Shown: positions 18,844 through 33,749, numbered from the stretch's first letter. The stretch: DNA of 64,000 bases from Chionis minor (GCA_013398295.1 VZSF01003273.1:319453-383452), one strand, 5' to 3'. Program-made: numbers and translations. The notes: generated by a model from the letters alone, not told the origin.

Positions 18844-21800
18844 TGCTTTTCAGCTTTTATATCTCCGTCAACAACCCAAAAGCGCTCACTGCATTCTTTT
18901 GCATAAGTCAGTAAGCATCCAAAGCAATCCGTCACTAACTAATCTGCAAGAAAGCAAAAAAGTTTTTTAAGCCTTTAAGTTGTATTGTTTGTTTTCCAGC
19001 CCTAGCACACATTTGCAGTCTTCCTCCGAACTCTCTTCAGTATTGCAGTATTCTTGTCTTCTTTCTGAAGCACGCACACCAGAATGAAAACTTTAAAATA
19101 AAATAAAAATATTCAAGGATTATGCATTACTTATTCCTTAAACATCACCGCAGAAAAAGCTTTTGTTACGACTTTAACCATCTAGTCCCCTGAAACTCCC
19201 TGGGTCTCTGCATCAGAACTTTCCACAATAAAAGCTTTGACAACTCAGCTCTAATAATTTTCTTACTTTCATTCATGGTACTCAACAGATCCATTCAAAA
19301 TCAGGAAAAGCAGAGTAAGATTTCTGAGCAAGTGACACTTCCCCAAAACGTGTGTGTAGCAGTGAAACACAAAGCAGCAGAGACGTTTTAAGTGTACCAC
19401 AAATTGCAAAAGAGATGGAAGCACTTAGATTTAAATAAGAAAAACCTGTACCGATCTCAGACACATGTTACTAAATCTAATCCTTTAAATACAATAGAGG
19501 AAATTATTTGATACAGCACTATAATATTTGTGTTAAATACCAAGAGATACAAACTTCACTCGTGTATCTTCCTCAGATGTTCCAACCAGGTCTATCAGAC
19601 TAGTGAAGAAAGTTCTGTCTTACCCTCTTACCTACCATCCTCCCAGTCTCACCAGCATAACAGAAATATTTTCAAAAAGTCAACAACTCCGTAGAAACCA
19701 TTTCATTAGAGGCGAACTGCAGCAAAGTTACAAGTCTCAGCCTGAGTAACAAAGAAAAAAAAAGACATACCAAAAGAAAACCACACTGTTTGCTCATGTG
19801 TGGAAAGAAAAAAAAAGAGAAAAAGATGGAACTTGTGTGATTGTGCCAACAGGACCCTAGAAAAAGAGTAGCCCAGCCATCTGTGTGTACAATATGCAAA
19901 TAAACAACATATTTTTTGAAAAAAGGATATAGATAAAAGGTGAACTAACGCACATCAGTTCTTGTCTGACATTGTATCAGGTAGAGAGAACAAAGATGCA
20001 GGGAACAGGGAAGAGAGGTACCAAAGTCTGAAAATTCTTGAAAAATATCAAAACATTACCTAAAGTGTTGCTCCATACCTCTTACCAATCCCAATGTTTA
20101 AAAACTGCATTAACCACTCCCCCTTCTACTTTTCTGATTTCAAGTTTAGGAGTATTTTGTTTCCATAATTTCACAGACAAGGCCTTTCTCCATAGTGCAG
20201 ATGCTAGCTGCCGGAATGCCTCGGCAAGGGCCGGTTTCCACCTCCGTGTGTAACCAGGTCATGGGCTGTGAGAGCCTGAAGGCCAACAGTGCTCCGCTGG
20301 TCCCAGAGGTGGGAAACCACCGCAGAAAAAACATCAGCATCTCATTTTTCTGTCTCTGGAGTGACACACATCCCTATCCTCAGGTGAAAATAACTACATT
20401 TTACTGAAAAGTGTGGTACTGTATAAACCTTTCCTGCTTACAAGCAAATTTATATTATCACAACCAGCTGCCCATATAGAAATTAATTCTATAAATTATA
20501 GAAGACAAATGTGTAAGCAACCGTGTTAAGTCCTATCAATTTAAGCCAAAGTTATGTCCAGTTTGTCTTTAGCAAAAATGATTCTTAAAGAAGCTAAACT
20601 TCATTAAAAGGTAAAATCTGTAACTAAATAAATTACATTGCCATATGATTACAAGCTTTGTAACACTGTTCAAAGAATACTTAATGGTAATGGCGCATTA
20701 AAATAATCTTATTGTAAAACAAGTTCTTTGCCTTATTCTTCATGTCTATCCTCATGTATATGTTACCATTTGTAAGGGTTTTTAAAATGTTCTACCGAGT
20801 CCTGTACACATTGTCCTTTTCAAGGGCAATTGCATATTTTTATAATCTATTAACTTTTTATCAACTTAATTAAAGACCTATAGTAAGAGATACCTAGCTT
20901 TAGCAAAACATTTGCAACAGCATACCTTTGGAAGAGATTTAAGAACTTTTAATTAAAAGCCAATTTCATGCCAGGGAACTGCTATGCTGTTTCCTTCTAT
21001 ACTCTCTGTATGGCTAGCTAAGGGAATGAATTAACTTAATATCTGGAATTCACTCATTTTGAGGAGAAAAAACAAGTTGTTCTCTTGCTACACATATTTC
21101 AGTCTCCATTTATTATTACAGGAGATTACAAGCCTCAGTTTCTTCCATCAGATCCCTTTTTCAATTAAAAAAAAAAAAAAAAGCCCCACTATTTTCTGTT
21201 GGCTTCCAAGCCAGCTTCTTCCCCACTTTTTTATCCTAATTTCTGGGTTCACTAGCTGATATTTGCTGTTGCGTGTGTTAGATACACAGACTCCCGTGAA
21301 GCCGTTCTAATTACCATCCCATGAATCAGCTGTCAAGTGCTGCCTGTAAGTGACAAGGCCAGCGCTCCCCTCCAGGAGATCAAGTGCATCCACTTATCCC
21401 AACAACGGAGCACAACGTTCATGCGACACGCATGCACCACAAGCAGCGTTCACCACCGTGCCATGAACACACAAGACACTTCACGGAAATACACAGCAAG
21501 AAAAGCCCCGATTCAAAAGGTTTATTATCCAAAAGGCACTAGAGGGGAAACACAGCGGGGGGGAATGAAGAGACAGCGTTGCATTAAAAATGCAGCAATC
21601 AAGATGCTGGAACGCAGTATTTAGTACTGACTTGTCAGCAGATGGGACATCGTAACTTCAGCGGGCACTACGGAAGTGCCACACCCACAAAAAACATTTT
21701 TAAAGGTCACATCTGAGAATTTCAGGCACGTTTCAAACGCTCAAAGCAAAGTACTGTGGGCCCAATCTGCACTTAGGTTGAACTGGAGAGTTCCAGCCGT

Positions 21801-22263
21801 TGCTGTTTCTTTTAAAAAAGTTTCCAAAGAAGCCTTAGTTACAAGTAATATACAGAAAGTTTTCCCTTAAATATATTTCAGAATGTTCCACCTTGTTGAT
21901 AAGTACAAAATGATCACATTCAAGAAACTCAATCAGAAAAAACCCTATTATCAGCAAATTAATCTTGCAATTGATATAGCTTTCTGTAACAAAAAACCTG
22001 CATATTACTCTTCTAGCGTAATACACCGCATTAGTTTATTCAAAGAGATCAGATTACTTAAAAATTATCAGCAAAGAAATAAGTTTCCAAAACAAAATGG
22101 AAAGCATATACCAGATTTTAAACTGTTCTCAGTTCAGTCTAAAAGTGAAATACAGCTACACTTATTTATGCTACTAAGAGATAAAGATGGAAAAAGAGAG
22201 GGATGGGAACAAGGCTTTAACATAAGTCAGTGTCCACATAAAAGCTACTTAAAGTTTTTAGAT

Positions 22264-22280
22264 CCCCCCCCCCCCCCCCC
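22264..22280. repeat. Poly-C run of 17
   Basis: An uninterrupted C17 homopolymer followed by AACAAATAAAAATC. The length is likely to be uncertain in the assembly. It creates the proline run of a meaningless plus-strand frame. Confidence 0.95.
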
Positions 22281-23429
22281 AACAAATAAAAATCTAACAT
22301 TAAAAACAGAGAGATGGCTGTAGGGAGATCTACCACTCTATAAATGTGCTTTGCACATTCGTTTAAGAAACCAAACTAGTATAAAGATGAAGTCATTTTC
22401 TTAACATTTTACTTAAAACGGAAAGATCAAAACAAGTTTAATTATGTTTAAGACATGTTTCTATGGACAAAAAGCATTAACTCTCTCATCAGAAGGTATA
22501 AAAAAGTCTATCAAGTGTTTATTGGTGACACCATACAGTTATCTGAATTTGGAACCCATTGCGTTGAACTTTGGGTTCAAGCATTTTCAGGGTATCTACT
22601 CATGTCATTTTATCGTGTTGTCCTTGGACAATGAATAAAAATGCAGATACGTGGATTCCTGCCATCCCTTCCTGTGGACTCAAACTGAGCCATCAATGAA
22701 GGCAAACTATTTCCACTCCGCGGTTTGTGGAGTATCACACGCAAAACTTGCGCTTAGCTGGACACCAACGGAAACGGACTTCTCTGCTGCAGCCTCTCCA
22801 ACAACCCACCCGGCTCCTCAAGTCTACCCCAGCTCTCTCAGCAGAAGACGGGCAGCAAAATGGGCACGGGAAGACACCCAGTTATCGAGGGAGCTGACAA
22901 TTCTACATTAAATAAATGAAGATCAAAACATTTGAGTACAGTAAGAAGCCATCCTACTGAAGGGCAACACAGATGAACATTTGCTCACCAGTTTTGCACG
23001 TTGGTGTCATCTGCAACCACAGGTAGACATTGCAGATACAATGAGGCTACTCTCAATCCCATACCATGGTTCACACGACGGGCAAAAGGCCTGACCAAAC
23101 ACAGAATGAAAAGTTGTTTCCACTCTTGGGGCTGTGTCGGGGAAGAAGCCGAAAATACAAGTTTTCTCAACAGTCCTGGAACAGATGTTTTGAACCAATG
23201 GAGGTCACCTTTTTTTTTTTTCCCAGTTCTGAGTACTTTCAACAACCATTATGTCCAGTTTTGTTCAATCAAATCAATAGCTCCTCTGCTTCGTAACTGC
23301 GGTTGAGGTGACAGAAAGACCGTGTTGCAGATGAACAAGAGGAGAAAAATTTAAGACTAGGTTTTATCAACATATTGGTATTATCGTAACAGATACTACA
23401 AGAATAGTACCATCAGTTCAAGAGATATC

Positions 23430-23517
23430 GGTAGTGGGAGGCGTCCCTGTCCATGGCAGGGGGTTGGAACTAGATGACCTTTAAGGTCCCTTCCAACCTA
23501 AACCATTCTATGATGCT
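23430..23517 (+). mobile_element. CR1 LINE 3' end, avian type
   Basis: The plus strand reads GTGGGAGGCGTCCCTGTCC, CATGGCAGGGGGTTGGAACT, AGATGACCTTTAAGGTCCCT and TCCAACCTAAACCATTCTAT, ending in ATGATGCTACG. This is the standard sense-orientation 3' end of bird CR1, with a decayed terminal octamer repeat. It is 5' truncated to under 100 bases and lies antisense to BCAS3. It is the best single piece of evidence that the organism is a bird. Confidence 0.95.
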
Positions 23518-26500
23518 ACGGAAAGTAAAATGGAAGGGGAATCCTTCAAAATATTAAAAAGCTTAGCAACCTCCAAATTACACTTCAGTTTTGGCAGCAG
23601 ATGGCTCTTCCTCCACTCTGCATCACCAGTTGTACGTAACGTGTTCCTGCCGTTCTGTTTTCTGCCCATAACATTACTCATCTCGTCATCAGAAGAGACT
23701 TTCTCACTTTGTTTTGTTGTTGGGTGTTTTTTTTAATTTCAAACTGCATGAAGCTAAAGAAAGCCACGTAACAGCCTCCAGCCTCCCTTTACGTACCGCA
23801 GTATGTTGCGTGGCACCGCGTCACCCCCGGCATGTGGCTGGCCTGTCGCTGAAGTGTAAAATACGGCACAAGCTGGCTTTTCAGCTGTGGCACGCTTCTG
23901 CCGAGAGCGCGGAGCGCGACACGCTTTCCACTTCACTGAGACATACCACATGTTACAAAACATAGCTGTCCCATCATATTTCCAGTTAGTTAATACAGGA
24001 AGATTAGCGGCATCTCAAGAGATTTGTTTATCTACAAGGCTTACTTGACCATAGCTATCACTGAGGAAGAGTACAGCTGGAGCTCCGCTTTTCAGATCAG
24101 AATCCTTTTTTCGGGTATATTCTGAACTAGATTTTGTTCTTACGTGTAACCAAGCAGTTCTTTGTATACAAAAGTTATGAACCTGCACCAGCTATCCTTG
24201 GTTATATGAACATACGCTTAACCGGGAGCGTTTCTGTAAAGCTTGGAGAGCATGAGCCAAGATTAACTTCCAAGTAGAACACAACTGCATTTCTGTCATA
24301 CCTCTATCAAAGAGTAACATCTCCATGATCAGCTGATTAACCTTACGATCCAGTAGACACTTTTTCTCCCAAAATACAGCATGAAATAAATTTAAGAGTT
24401 GTCTCGTATTCCTTCTTACTGTAAAGTGAGGCAGCATTCACCACTGAAACAGATGCACGCAATTTGTATTGGAATAAATGCTACACCATTCTTTAAGGTC
24501 ATTCAAGATGGACCAAAATCAAAAACATATAAACTTTTTGCATATCAAGAGACAGACACATATCACAGCTTAGGAGAAAAGTATTATACTTCTGGGAGCA
24601 CAACACTGAGAGCAAATTGCTACTGCAATATCTCAGCTCCAGCCAAATTTCACCAAGCGGGTGTAGAGCCCAAAAAGAGCATTTTGTGAAGCCACTTGGG
24701 GCCTTATAGCCCCAGCTAACCCTAGAGTTGATAAACTGCCCATATGTATAGAACTCCAAATCAATACCAAAGGGTTTTTTTTCTTCATCCAAGGCATTAC
24801 TTATCAACAGCACTTTCTTATCAATAGCATATCAGAAGACAGCATAATTAATATATTCAGCAGTTGATTACTGCAGCATGCATACACTAATTCTACATAT
24901 TTGATGCGTTGTGTTGCATTTAACAAAGCCAGAATTCTACCAAAAACTAAAAACAATCTGAACTGAGAGTCAGCAGAAATCGTTCTTCTGAAGTGCCCTA
25001 TAAAGCATCTTCAAAAACAGAGACCAAACCTTTGCTCTGCTACCGTGTCCCATTCCTCTGCAACCTGTGTCTGTTAAAGGTCCCAGCTTGCGCGCAGCTG
25101 AATACTCAATAATCAATATTTTGATTGAAAAACAAGGTGTTTTCACCTGCAACTGCTACCATGGCAAAAGCATTATGAAAGACCAAATATTTTATCCTGT
25201 TGATTCTTGTAACAAATTTCTTTAGATTTCAGATTTTTTTTTTTTTTTTCTTTTCTGTGCTTTGCCTTATGATTCACAGCTCTGACAGGCAGGCTGGCAT
25301 CTTCTCATCTCGCGTGTAATCACCACCAACAAAAGCCCAATAAAGCAAGCAGCTCCACACCCGCCTGCCCTGTCATCCCAGCCCCCATGCAAACCCACTC
25401 CTTGGATTCAACATTAAAGACAAAACCCTGTACCAACCTGTTGCGTCTGAAATAGGTTTGCCACTGGTGCAATTAAACATCAGCAGAAACGAAGGGGATT
25501 GTGCAACACTTCATCACCCCTGCATTAAGCAGCCTCTCTGCCTCAAATCGCATGACAGCAAGACATCTTTCAGTTGCTTACAAGTCTACTAAAACTTAAT
25601 TGTTTATATGCTAGTATATGGCTCAAATTACAATTTTTGAGAAGCTCGAAAACAATTCCATTTCCAAGAAAGAATGAGAGGGTTTTAAAGCGCAGATGAT
25701 TGAAGTTGAGCAGAGATAAACTTAGGTCTTACGGTTAAGGCACTTGGAAGAGTTTTGAACGCATGAAATAGTACCTGTAAATAATTACTCTGAATAAGGA
25801 GCCCAGTGAACAGCAAAAGGAATAATCTGCTTTTCTTCAACCTGGCCTGTATCAATTACTTAACATCAAAAAAAGCATTAGCTTATGTGACAGCCTCTTT
25901 CCCCACCCAGCGAAGCCACCAACACAGCCACCTCCTTTACGGGACCACTTTTCGTAAAATTTGGAGGAATTTCATAGTTAAACACAGCCGATATTTCCAG
26001 GAAGAACTGCAATTGCTAGGGGAAGGCACAAAGAAATACTGCATTCTCACCACAGAGGGAATGGCAGCAGCACATCACCGACTACAGCAGGTGCTGAGAG
26101 GGGAGATACAGTCCTTCAAATTGTACAGGTAGAATTGGTTAAAACTTTTACTGTTATTTTATTAATGCCTCCTCTTTAAAATGAGATAATTATCCTGTAC
26201 AAATGTTCTATTAATAATTTAAATCACAGTTCACTTTATAAAGAAGTTTGTGAGCAACCATCCAAAAACATGGTAAGGGGCCTCCTCAGGTGATATTCTG
26301 AATATTTTACCTAGTCAGAATTCAAAGGACAAAGGGATTAAGCGAGATCTTTTTTTAAGAACATGTCTTACAGCATTTTCACAAAGAAGGAGCCTTCTAA
26401 ATCTCTATTTTGAACTACCAAAGCAAAATCCACTGTATTATGCATTTTAAATTCTTTGCAAATTTAAAATTTTGAAGCTACTAACATATATTCGTTCTGT

Positions 26501-29500
26501 TTCAAAAACTAGATCAGAACTAAAGAATAATTTTATCAATTTTTAAATGGATTCCACTTATTGTGTTTTAATTGTCTTTCTCCACACCCCACAGATTCAG
26601 AAGAATCTAACCCACACAATGAATGCTTGAGCTCAAAACTCCCTTGACTTTCCCTCTGTATATTAAATATTATTGAAGGAAGGAAAGAAAGGAAAAAGGA
26701 CAAGGAGGACTCCAGAGAGACCACTATACGCCAGAAAATGGCATTCAGCAACAGATGCAAAGTTCAAACACCATCAAGTTGTAGTGAATTACTCAAGTGG
26801 CAGCAATTGTGTAACAATAGAGATACGAGGGCTGTAAGTTAATGCAGTTTGTAATCAGCTACTCAAACTGCGAGCATGAGGTGACAGCCGTTATTTAGGG
26901 AAAAACATATTAAATAGCATCGTCTTTGAATCGATTGAGAACTCAACATCTGATGGTGCTAGTACCACTCAGAAACTAAGAGAACAACTTTCCAACTATT
27001 TTGCAATGTACTTTAAATCCTTCTTACAGTATATAACATAGAAATAACCCTGAAACATATAATAAAAGAAAATATAATCCTCAACTGTTCTCTGAGTCTA
27101 TGTCACATTGATTTATAACAGTTATTTCTAAGACAGACAAAAACACACAGATGCAAACAATTACTCTATTTTTGTAGGCAACAAGTGAGGTGGGTGGTAA
27201 CTGAGAAATTTTGAAAAATCCTGTCACAATATTCCGTTTTTTCTTAAGTAACCCTCATCACACAACAAACGCTCGCCACATCAGAGACTTTCCAGGGCCT
27301 GAAGGGCCGCTTTGATTCCAGACCGCTGCAGGCATTAGCGGGGACGTAATTAGGGTAAAAAGTTCAACCACAGTTCCACGTCTAGAGTGCTGCCAGAAAT
27401 AAATTTCCTCTCATTCACTGGTTTCTACTGTACCCTCCCTGAGAAACATATTGAAAACACATTTATCTTTGTAGAGTTTGTTCCTCTTCTAATTAACTTT
27501 ATAGCGTTTACAGTATTTAATAATTTAAAGTGGAATTTAAAGTGGCCCTGGAACCAGCAGCTTTGCCTGTAATGGCGCTGTGCATTATCTTTTCCCTGTA
27601 GTGCTTCTTTTGACAAGTCGCTGGCGGAAAGTATGTGCTCCAGCTGGTTTGAGCTGGCTGCGCGTTTAGCAAACGGCTACTTCCTCCCCTCCATCTCCTC
27701 CCCGTATCCTTCCAGGCACAGGGGGGCTGGAACAGCAGGAAAAATCAAACTACGCCTCTGCTTGGAAATCTGCTGCCCCAAGCCTCCACGCTATCCCAAA
27801 GATCGCCTAGAAAAGGTTTCTCTTTTTACAGCTTCATAAATCAAAGCTTTAGAAGGTCAAAACTACCCCTCGTTCTCACCAACTGGTCAAAGTTTCACCC
27901 CAAATACTCGTTTTCTTCCTTCCGGTTTTGATCCAAGATTAACAGTTTATTATACTTCAAAAGTTATTTCTTACTACAGTTCACTCGGAGAAACATTTGG
28001 TCTATCAGAACACCACCAGATCCTTCCTACCCTCGGTATTTACAAATGGAAACACCACCTTATTCCGTCAAAGCCGTATCTCCTCGCATTTTACCCTGTT
28101 AGAAAATTCACAGAATTACCAGTAAACATGACTTCAACAGTGCAAAAGTAGTTGAAGTACATTAATACAATTATAGAAACAAGTTACAAGAAAACAATTC
28201 TGGGATCCAAAGAGCTCTTTCTTTAAAACGAAGAGCGTTGCTATCTTTAGCACATAACACAACAATCAAATACAACATCACTGAGAGGAATTTAAACGAC
28301 TTTATTCAGGGGTTGTGTCTCTCTAGATCTTAAAAGCTACCACACAATCTGTTAAGACAACTGATTTTTTTTTTCCCCTACAATAACCAGAGATGATAAT
28401 GTTTTTCATCCGCTAGAACAGAAAAAAAATCTTCGCAGGGCAGTTAATGGGACGGCACATTTCGCAGTTAACGGTGCTTTACAGTTTTTCAACAGTACAA
28501 GGGACTCAGCCCCTCACAGATAACAGAAACGAGAGCGTCTTACCCAAATTAAAAGGTTCTACTACACTTTTAGAACAAAAGCAGTTAAATTAAGCTTGCT
28601 GTCTAGAAATTCAAACTTATAAATCCTTGACAGTCTGCAAAAAATAAGGCTGGGGAGAAAAAAATATGACCGAATTTTGCAGAGTCTTCAATAAAAGACC
28701 ACAAATATTTAACGAACTTCTTGAAATCTACTTCATGGTGTCCAATACAATTGAAAATCATAACCATCTGTCCAACCCATTTTTATGTGTGATTTGAAAA
28801 AAACATGCTGTATTTTATCTTGAGTGGCTACACTCTTTACACACTCAATTGCATGATTCAGGCTCTGGCATAGCCGGGTGAGTCCACGGCATAACCACCG
28901 CATTTGCAATGGCATTCCAGCAAAAATATTCCAGGGAGAGTTACTCTGAGCAGTGTGAGAACTGTGAACAAGAACTTCATTCATCATAGCTAATTTCCTT
29001 CTCTTGGGTGATCCTTCCAGAAAGCTTTGCTGTTTGTCTCTGACAAATCATTTCACAGCTAGCTAATTTTAAACATTAAAAGCCACAGACACTTAGAACT
29101 GGCACTGGATTTTAGCATTAACTAGTTACTTTGCCAGATAAGGAACAGGATCATGTGATTTTGAAATATTAACGTGAGAAAATATTAACGCTTTAATTGC
29201 ATTGGTTCTATTCTTACTCATGTAAAGCTGCTTTCTACATAAACCTTAACACTCCCATAAACGCATTCCCGAGTTAAACTTGTGTTAAAGTTAGTAGGTT
29301 TTAATCTGCAGTAGCCACGTTAATAAAGCGTGCTTCCTGAAAATCTGCTGCCAATTGATTTGCCTTGTAGACTGATCAGCAGGAGGAAAAAAAAAAATGC
29401 TGGCTAGCCAAAGTTGTGCATTTTGTTTGCTCCAACTACTCCTCCTTCTTTAACTTGCCCTTATTTCCTTTCTCCTCCCATGATTAAAAAAGATTACCTC

Positions 29501-30191
29501 TTGCTTCTCACGCCCTTAAATGACCTCCATCCAAAATTTTCCATCACTTGACATCATTAAATTAATATGTCTTTCTAAAAATATATGCTAGAAACCTAAC
29601 ACATGCTACAGGCTGGCTGCGTAGGTTACTGACTGAGGCCCTTTCCTCTCCATAATGGAGAGGGTGGGAAACCCTAATGGCCTCAAACTCGTCTTTTTTA
29701 ATCTCCTATAACTGATCTTTCAACTAGTAATACTTGCATAGTTATCTGATTAGTGTACGTGCCTACATAAGATTTTGGCATAAATTCCTAGTCTTTTATG
29801 CATCGTATTTGGCTATCTGAACAAAGGACAAGCGCAACAAAGCGCCAAATACTTTTTGTATGGATGGCTCAGAGACCCAGGTTGCATTTCAAGGAGATCA
29901 AGATTCCCACCCCCCGCCCCCATCTCCTGTTGAATGATTCATTAACAGAAGATGAAATACTGCTATCCAGAAACACGGTTGTTGGGACAAATCACTTAGA
30001 GCATTTCTACCGTCTTTGTTTTGCTCTGTTCAAAGAGGGATGGGCAACAGAATACAGCGTTGTAGCGAGCGAGCGAGAGCGCAGTTCATGGCTAACCTGC
30101 TCCCGCAGCGAAGCTGACCTAAGAAATCCCATCCTCTGTGCTGCTTCCCACCTTCCTGCCACAACGGACGACACTCGCAGTGGCGCCTTCC

Positions 30192-30235
30192 AATTTTGCA
30201 CGCAATTCTTTGTAATTCTGCACGCAATTCTTCGT
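30192..30235. repeat. Two-copy tandem duplication, period 22
   Basis: AATTTTGCACGCAATTCTTTGT is followed at once by a near-identical copy with two substitutions (AATTCTGC and TTCGT). It is unusually well preserved for intron sequence. Confidence 0.85.
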
Positions 30236-33200
30236 AAACCTTGTGACTGACATAATCCGTATCATTAAAAAATAAAATCGGAGCATTATCTTTTTTACTT
30301 GGATTATTTCCACCATCTCCTTCGCGGTACGGTTCTATAACCAGCTGAAGTGTCACGGCCCAGGGGTGCGGGAAGCGGAACGCAGGGGCCGCAGCGCGAG
30401 CAGGGGAGGTGAGTAGGAGTTAAGTTGTCTTTGCTGCTGCCAGTGAGTCACAGAATATGGTCTAAAGCCTCCCCCGCCATGAGCCCACAGCTCTACCGAT
30501 ACAACCCTCCAGCTAGACTGGTATGCCTTTCCTTACAAGAATTTTGTCCCCTAGGTATGATCAACTAATAAGGAAAACAAAAAGAAAGTAAGTATCTTTA
30601 GAGCAGAAGCAAAGTTTGGTTAACTCGTAATTAAGCATGACGGGGCAAACACCTGAGTCATCAGAACACTCGGCATTTGAGGAAAAGTAGATACAAGGGT
30701 TTAAAGCACTCAAAATGTTTAGGAGAGGTGGTTTCATATGTAAGACACTGTGATCACTCATCTCTGTCTTCCCTGACCCCATCTCCCTTTCTCTGCACCT
30801 ACACATATTATTTTTCNTCAGCTTTCTTGTTCCCTCTATCGCCCACTGAAGGGCAGATTGGCAGCCACTCTCAAAACTACGATTTCTTTCTTAACAATCT
30901 AAACCAAAACAAAATTATATGGGTCAATTTCCCCTTAAACATCTCCATTAGTAAAAATGAAGCCTTTCTTTAAATCAAAGATATTGGTACACTTACATTT
31001 GACCAGAACAAAAAGCAGGTCTAATGTATTTTGCACCTCTCCGGTGTATCTGAAGGTGTTCTACAGATCCAGCACGTTCCAAACTATGGTTTCCACAACC
31101 CATATAGGGAAAACAGGAATAAATTTCCATTTAACATAGTAGGTCTTATCTATTTATTTTTAAACTGAGTAGCTCCAAACAGCATACATTGACTAGTTTT
31201 GCCATGCAGTTTTGCGGCCACCGCTGCTGCTTTTTTGGGGGAGATGGGGCAGGGAGGAATTCTCTGTTCAATGTACAGATCACTAATCTCGATGTTTCAC
31301 CACCTAGAAAATTCATTAATATGTACCGATAACCATAAATTCTTTTTGTGTGTGTATAAAGATTTGTTTATCTTATCACCAAGAACAAAGTAAGTATGCC
31401 TCTACAAAAGTCCACAACAACACAATTTATGCAGATGTTCTTTCCTTTTTGGTTTTCCTTTAATTTGCAAATCTTGTAATCTAAGACTGAAGTTGACTGA
31501 ACCAACATCTAAACCAGCATAGTAATATCAGCCAAAAAACACAATCTGTTTCCCATTTATGTGTCAAGACTGCATCCTTTTTGGGGGCTGAGAAAACTAT
31601 TGTTTTGAAAAGATTATATAGTGAAACCATGCTAGACATTTCAGTCATTTTACTAGATGGAAAATTTGACTTTTAAAATACAAAAATGTGTGTACCAAAA
31701 GCTAGTCAGAAACTCAAGATACAAGGCAAAAGTTTAGAAAACTTCATCTTCCCTAGTAAAATGCTCACTGTGGGGAATACAAAGACTGAGATTAGTGGCA
31801 GATCTCTCTAGAGTATTTTTAAATAAAGCAGGTGCCAGAAATCAGTTTCAAAGTACAAAGTTTAAAATTTTAGATACACTAAAATAGATTTTTAAAAGCA
31901 GGTTCTCAACCATGACTCTGCAAGAAATTAATATTTAAAATTAATAAATATTAAACTAAAGGTTAAGACCTTAACACTGATATTCAAAGGAATGTAAGTT
32001 TTATCAGCATATATTATAGCAATGACTACTGTATGAAGTTACATTACCCAAGAGAAGAAATCCACACACCAAGGTACCCAGAAGTTGATTTTTAAGTTAA
32101 TACATTGTTAAATTTGTGGAAGACATACTAAAATTTAATAAGATACTTTTGGACTCGTCAAAAATGTGTAATTCAGTAAAACATACGGGGACCTCCAGGG
32201 TAAACTACTGTATTTTTAAGTCACCACAGAGATCTTTCACTGTGTAAAAGACAGTAAAAAAAAAAAAATCAGGAGTGAAGCATAAATCTAAACATTGATT
32301 TTAAGCAATCATTATTTTGCATAAAGTACTTTGATACCGATCTTTGTTTCACGATGAAGGAAAGAAGTCCTAGCATATTACCACAGACAAAAGTATTCAT
32401 CAATTTCTTCCCATTCAAGTACATGGTACATTAGAGGGATAGCGACAGGTACTAAAGTTACTTAATATAAGTGATATTTTTGAAGTTATTAGTTCATCGC
32501 TATTTGAAAATTCTTTGGATTCTAGATTGACAAATGTTCGACATTAAAAAGAATAGGTTTTTTTAATCATATTTCCCTCATTAGAGTGTATTTATTTTAC
32601 ACCTAAAGGAAAAGAGAAGAACTTCCTGATGGTAACCACTAATGCAGACTAGTGGTCAGAACCAGGAAATCCCAGCTCCTAACTTGAACATGTCAATATC
32701 TCATTGGTATAGTCCTAAAAGATAAAATACTATTAAACGACAGTACAGTGGATCTAGATAAAAACTATATTCTATCAGATTTGTATTACTTTAATAGTTT
32801 AGCATATTTAACACTTAAAACTTGCCCATGTAATTTTCCTACTCCTCAGATTTTTTATGCATTTGAATATATGTACTAGTCCATAAAAATCACAAAATAT
32901 ATCAACGCATTTGTAAGTATAATCACTCATCTGTCACACAGAACTGTTTCCACACAGTATTAATAGCTCTTTAACATATATGTTTTCTTAAGGTCAAGAA
33001 TAGCATGTGATAATTTACAGCAACTTCTAAACTGCAATGAAGAGTTAAGAGTTATTAAACCTCACCTACCCAGGTTTTATCGTAAGTCAGGGTAAAATGC
33101 ATTTATTATTCACTTCAATCCAAAAAATTAACAGCTTCAAAGCACTTTCTAGAAGAGCTACTGAAAATGGATTCTATATAAAAGATTGCCACAGAAAAGA

Positions 33201-33749
33201 ATTTAAATTAGAATATTGCCTCCAGACACAGCAGTGTCCAAAAATATTCTTCAACCATAAGCCATGGTGCCAGCCACCAATTCTTCCAAAATGTTAACCA
33301 TGTCCCTTATTTATTAGTAATAAATAGCAATAAAAACTTATTTGAAAATGTCAAAACTAGCAGGGATGTTCCAAGAAAAGAGTAACAATAGCTGCAAATT
33401 TGAGCAGAGTATCCAGAAGTCAGAAATTCTGAAGTACTGCCAGGGCAAACCCAAATGATGACCAAGGCTGAAGTCAAAATTTTTTTCCCCCAGAATCACT
33501 CTCCTTGGTAAATGATTCTGACAGATTTTATACAACAACCTGAGTAAAATTTGAACGGGAGCAAGCGAGAGATTGTTGGAAGTAGCTGAATCACTTCAGG
33601 AGGTCACACATTTCTCCTGACAACCTGGTGTCCTCGCGAAGAGGAGGATAAGGGCAGGGAGGCTGTGCTGGCAGAATTCCTTTGGACTTTGGCCCCACTG
33701 TCATAACCATGCCCAGCCTCATTCAGTTGATATGGAGTTTAACGTACCA

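Noticed and set aside
21883..22323. 146-codon plus-strand frame with a proline run
   Set aside because: Lys/Tyr-rich AT-driven composition, and the proline run is a C17 homopolymer.
29798..30250. 150-codon plus-strand frame
   Set aside because: No domain, antisense to BCAS3, and its end coincides with a local tandem duplication; treated as chance.
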